The position numbers and the translations under genes are program-made. Positions 7,004 to 7,143 of a stretch of DNA of 7,143 nt are shown here, one piece after another; positions within the stretch are counted from its first letter, which is position 1; each line of letters opens with the position of its first letter. Below the pieces are notes generated by a model, which worked only from the letters and a program-made list of their open reading frames with translations, had not been told where the DNA came from and searched no databases. The stretch covers positions 1 through 7,143 of the forward strand of contig DASQLD010000447.1 of assembly GCA_035630195.1 (NCBI GenBank), in the 5' to 3' direction. The DNA comes from DASQDN01 sp035630195. GTDB taxonomy: Bacteria > Acidobacteriota > Terriglobia > Bryobacterales > Bryobacteraceae.

Positions 7004-7052
7004 TGTCGGCGCGAAGTAGAAATGTCCTATCCGGAGCGAAATAGAAACGTCC
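7004..7052. repeat. Two imperfect tandem repeats at the IS end
   Basis: GCGAAGTAGAAATGTCC (7011-7027) and GCGAAATAGAAACGTCC (7036-7052) match at 15 of 17 positions, 25 bases apart. The preceding bases (TGTCGGC and TATCCGGA) also align with a one-base gap, giving units of 24 and 25 bases. In IS21-type elements such repeats are the transposase binding sites. Confidence 0.75.
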
Positions 7053-7093
7053 GGTTATGACCGGCCGTTCCGGATGCCCATGTTAGTGTGGAT

Positions 7094-7123
7094 CACCCGA
7101 GCGGGGTCGCGCCCGAGCGGGTG
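7094..7123. repeat. Hairpin made of a duplicated 10-mer
   Basis: CCCGAGCGGG occurs at 7096-7105 and again at 7112-7121. Together they can fold: CACCCG (7094-7099) pairs with CGGGTG (7118-7123), then an AG/AG internal loop, then CGGG (7102-7105) pairs with CCCG (7112-7115) around a 6-base loop. It lies inside the putative insertion-sequence end. Its function is unknown; it could limit read-through into a transposase gene beyond the window. Confidence 0.45.
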
Positions 7124-7143
7124 TCCAAGGCCGATGCGACGGA

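Larger units (their letters stand above)
7004..7143. mobile_element. Terminus of a second insertion sequence (IS21-like end), running off right edge
   Basis: The sequence from TGTCGGCGCGAAGTAG onward looks like an IS terminus. It has two tandem copies of a 24-25 base unit (7004-7027 and 7028-7052), each ending in a GAAA-YGTCC box. Multiple terminal repeats behind a 5'-TG end are typical of IS21-like elements, and this 'GCGAAnTAGAAAnGTCC' style of end is one I associate with them. The other end, the target duplication and the transposase genes lie outside the window, so the family is provisional. Its edge coincides with the point where the IS91 reading frame stops making sense, suggesting insertion into that gene. 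A hairpin at 7094-7123 lies inside the element. Confidence 0.55.

Noticed and set aside
7074..7143. Start of a transposase gene (ATG 7074 or GTG 7088) inside the right-hand insertion sequence
   Set aside because: At most about 20 codons are visible, none matching a transposase N-terminus I recognise, and no ribosome site is present.

Overview
The window looks like chromosomal DNA of an acidobacterium, probably from the Solibacter/Bryobacter side of the phylum. The strongest pointer is a short PadR-type repressor followed one base later by a very large two-module MacB/FtsX-type permease. Permeases of this build, with no ATPase gene beside them, are known as 'acidobacterial duplicated orphan permeases' (ADOP), and the PadR-ADOP pairing is a hallmark of the phylum. 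An exported FAD oxidoreductase and an exported beta-lactamase-fold serine hydrolase fit that setting. The assignment rests on recognising families, not on a database search.

Layout. At 1-446 (minus) lies the N-terminal third or so of a secreted FAD-dependent oxidoreductase that runs off the left edge. A divergent intergenic region (447-596) carries several inverted and direct repeats; those at 577-610 overlap the start of padR and suggest an autoregulatory operator. PadR (597-941) and the 891-residue permease (943-3618) form a tight two-gene operon. Converging on it is a small exported 3D-domain (RlpA-like barrel) protein at 3674-4075 (minus), with a twin-arginine-like signal. At 4078-4410 (plus) is an unrecognised ORF, possibly a remnant, followed 11 bases later by an intact secreted serine hydrolase of the beta-lactamase/class C family (4422-5759) with a DUF3471-like C-terminal domain.

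The right end is mobile DNA. A gene-free stretch (5760-6145) contains a 22-bp inverted repeat (5841-5862 / 5893-5914) that would form a long hairpin. Next comes an IS91-family HUH/Y2 transposase on the minus strand. It retains both catalytic motifs but lacks its N-terminal zinc-finger region, which ends where a second, unrelated insertion-sequence end begins (about 7004). That end shows two imperfect 24-25 bp tandem repeats, as in IS21-like elements, and continues past the right edge.

Functionally, the left half is an envelope module (exported oxidoreductase, regulator and membrane permease). The middle holds two exported wall- or ester-active proteins. The right is a nested insertion-sequence graveyard. 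I see no tRNA, rRNA or CRISPR array. I found no convincing new multi-gene system; the least explained items are the long hairpin, the operator-like array at padR, and the orphan ORF at 4078-4410.
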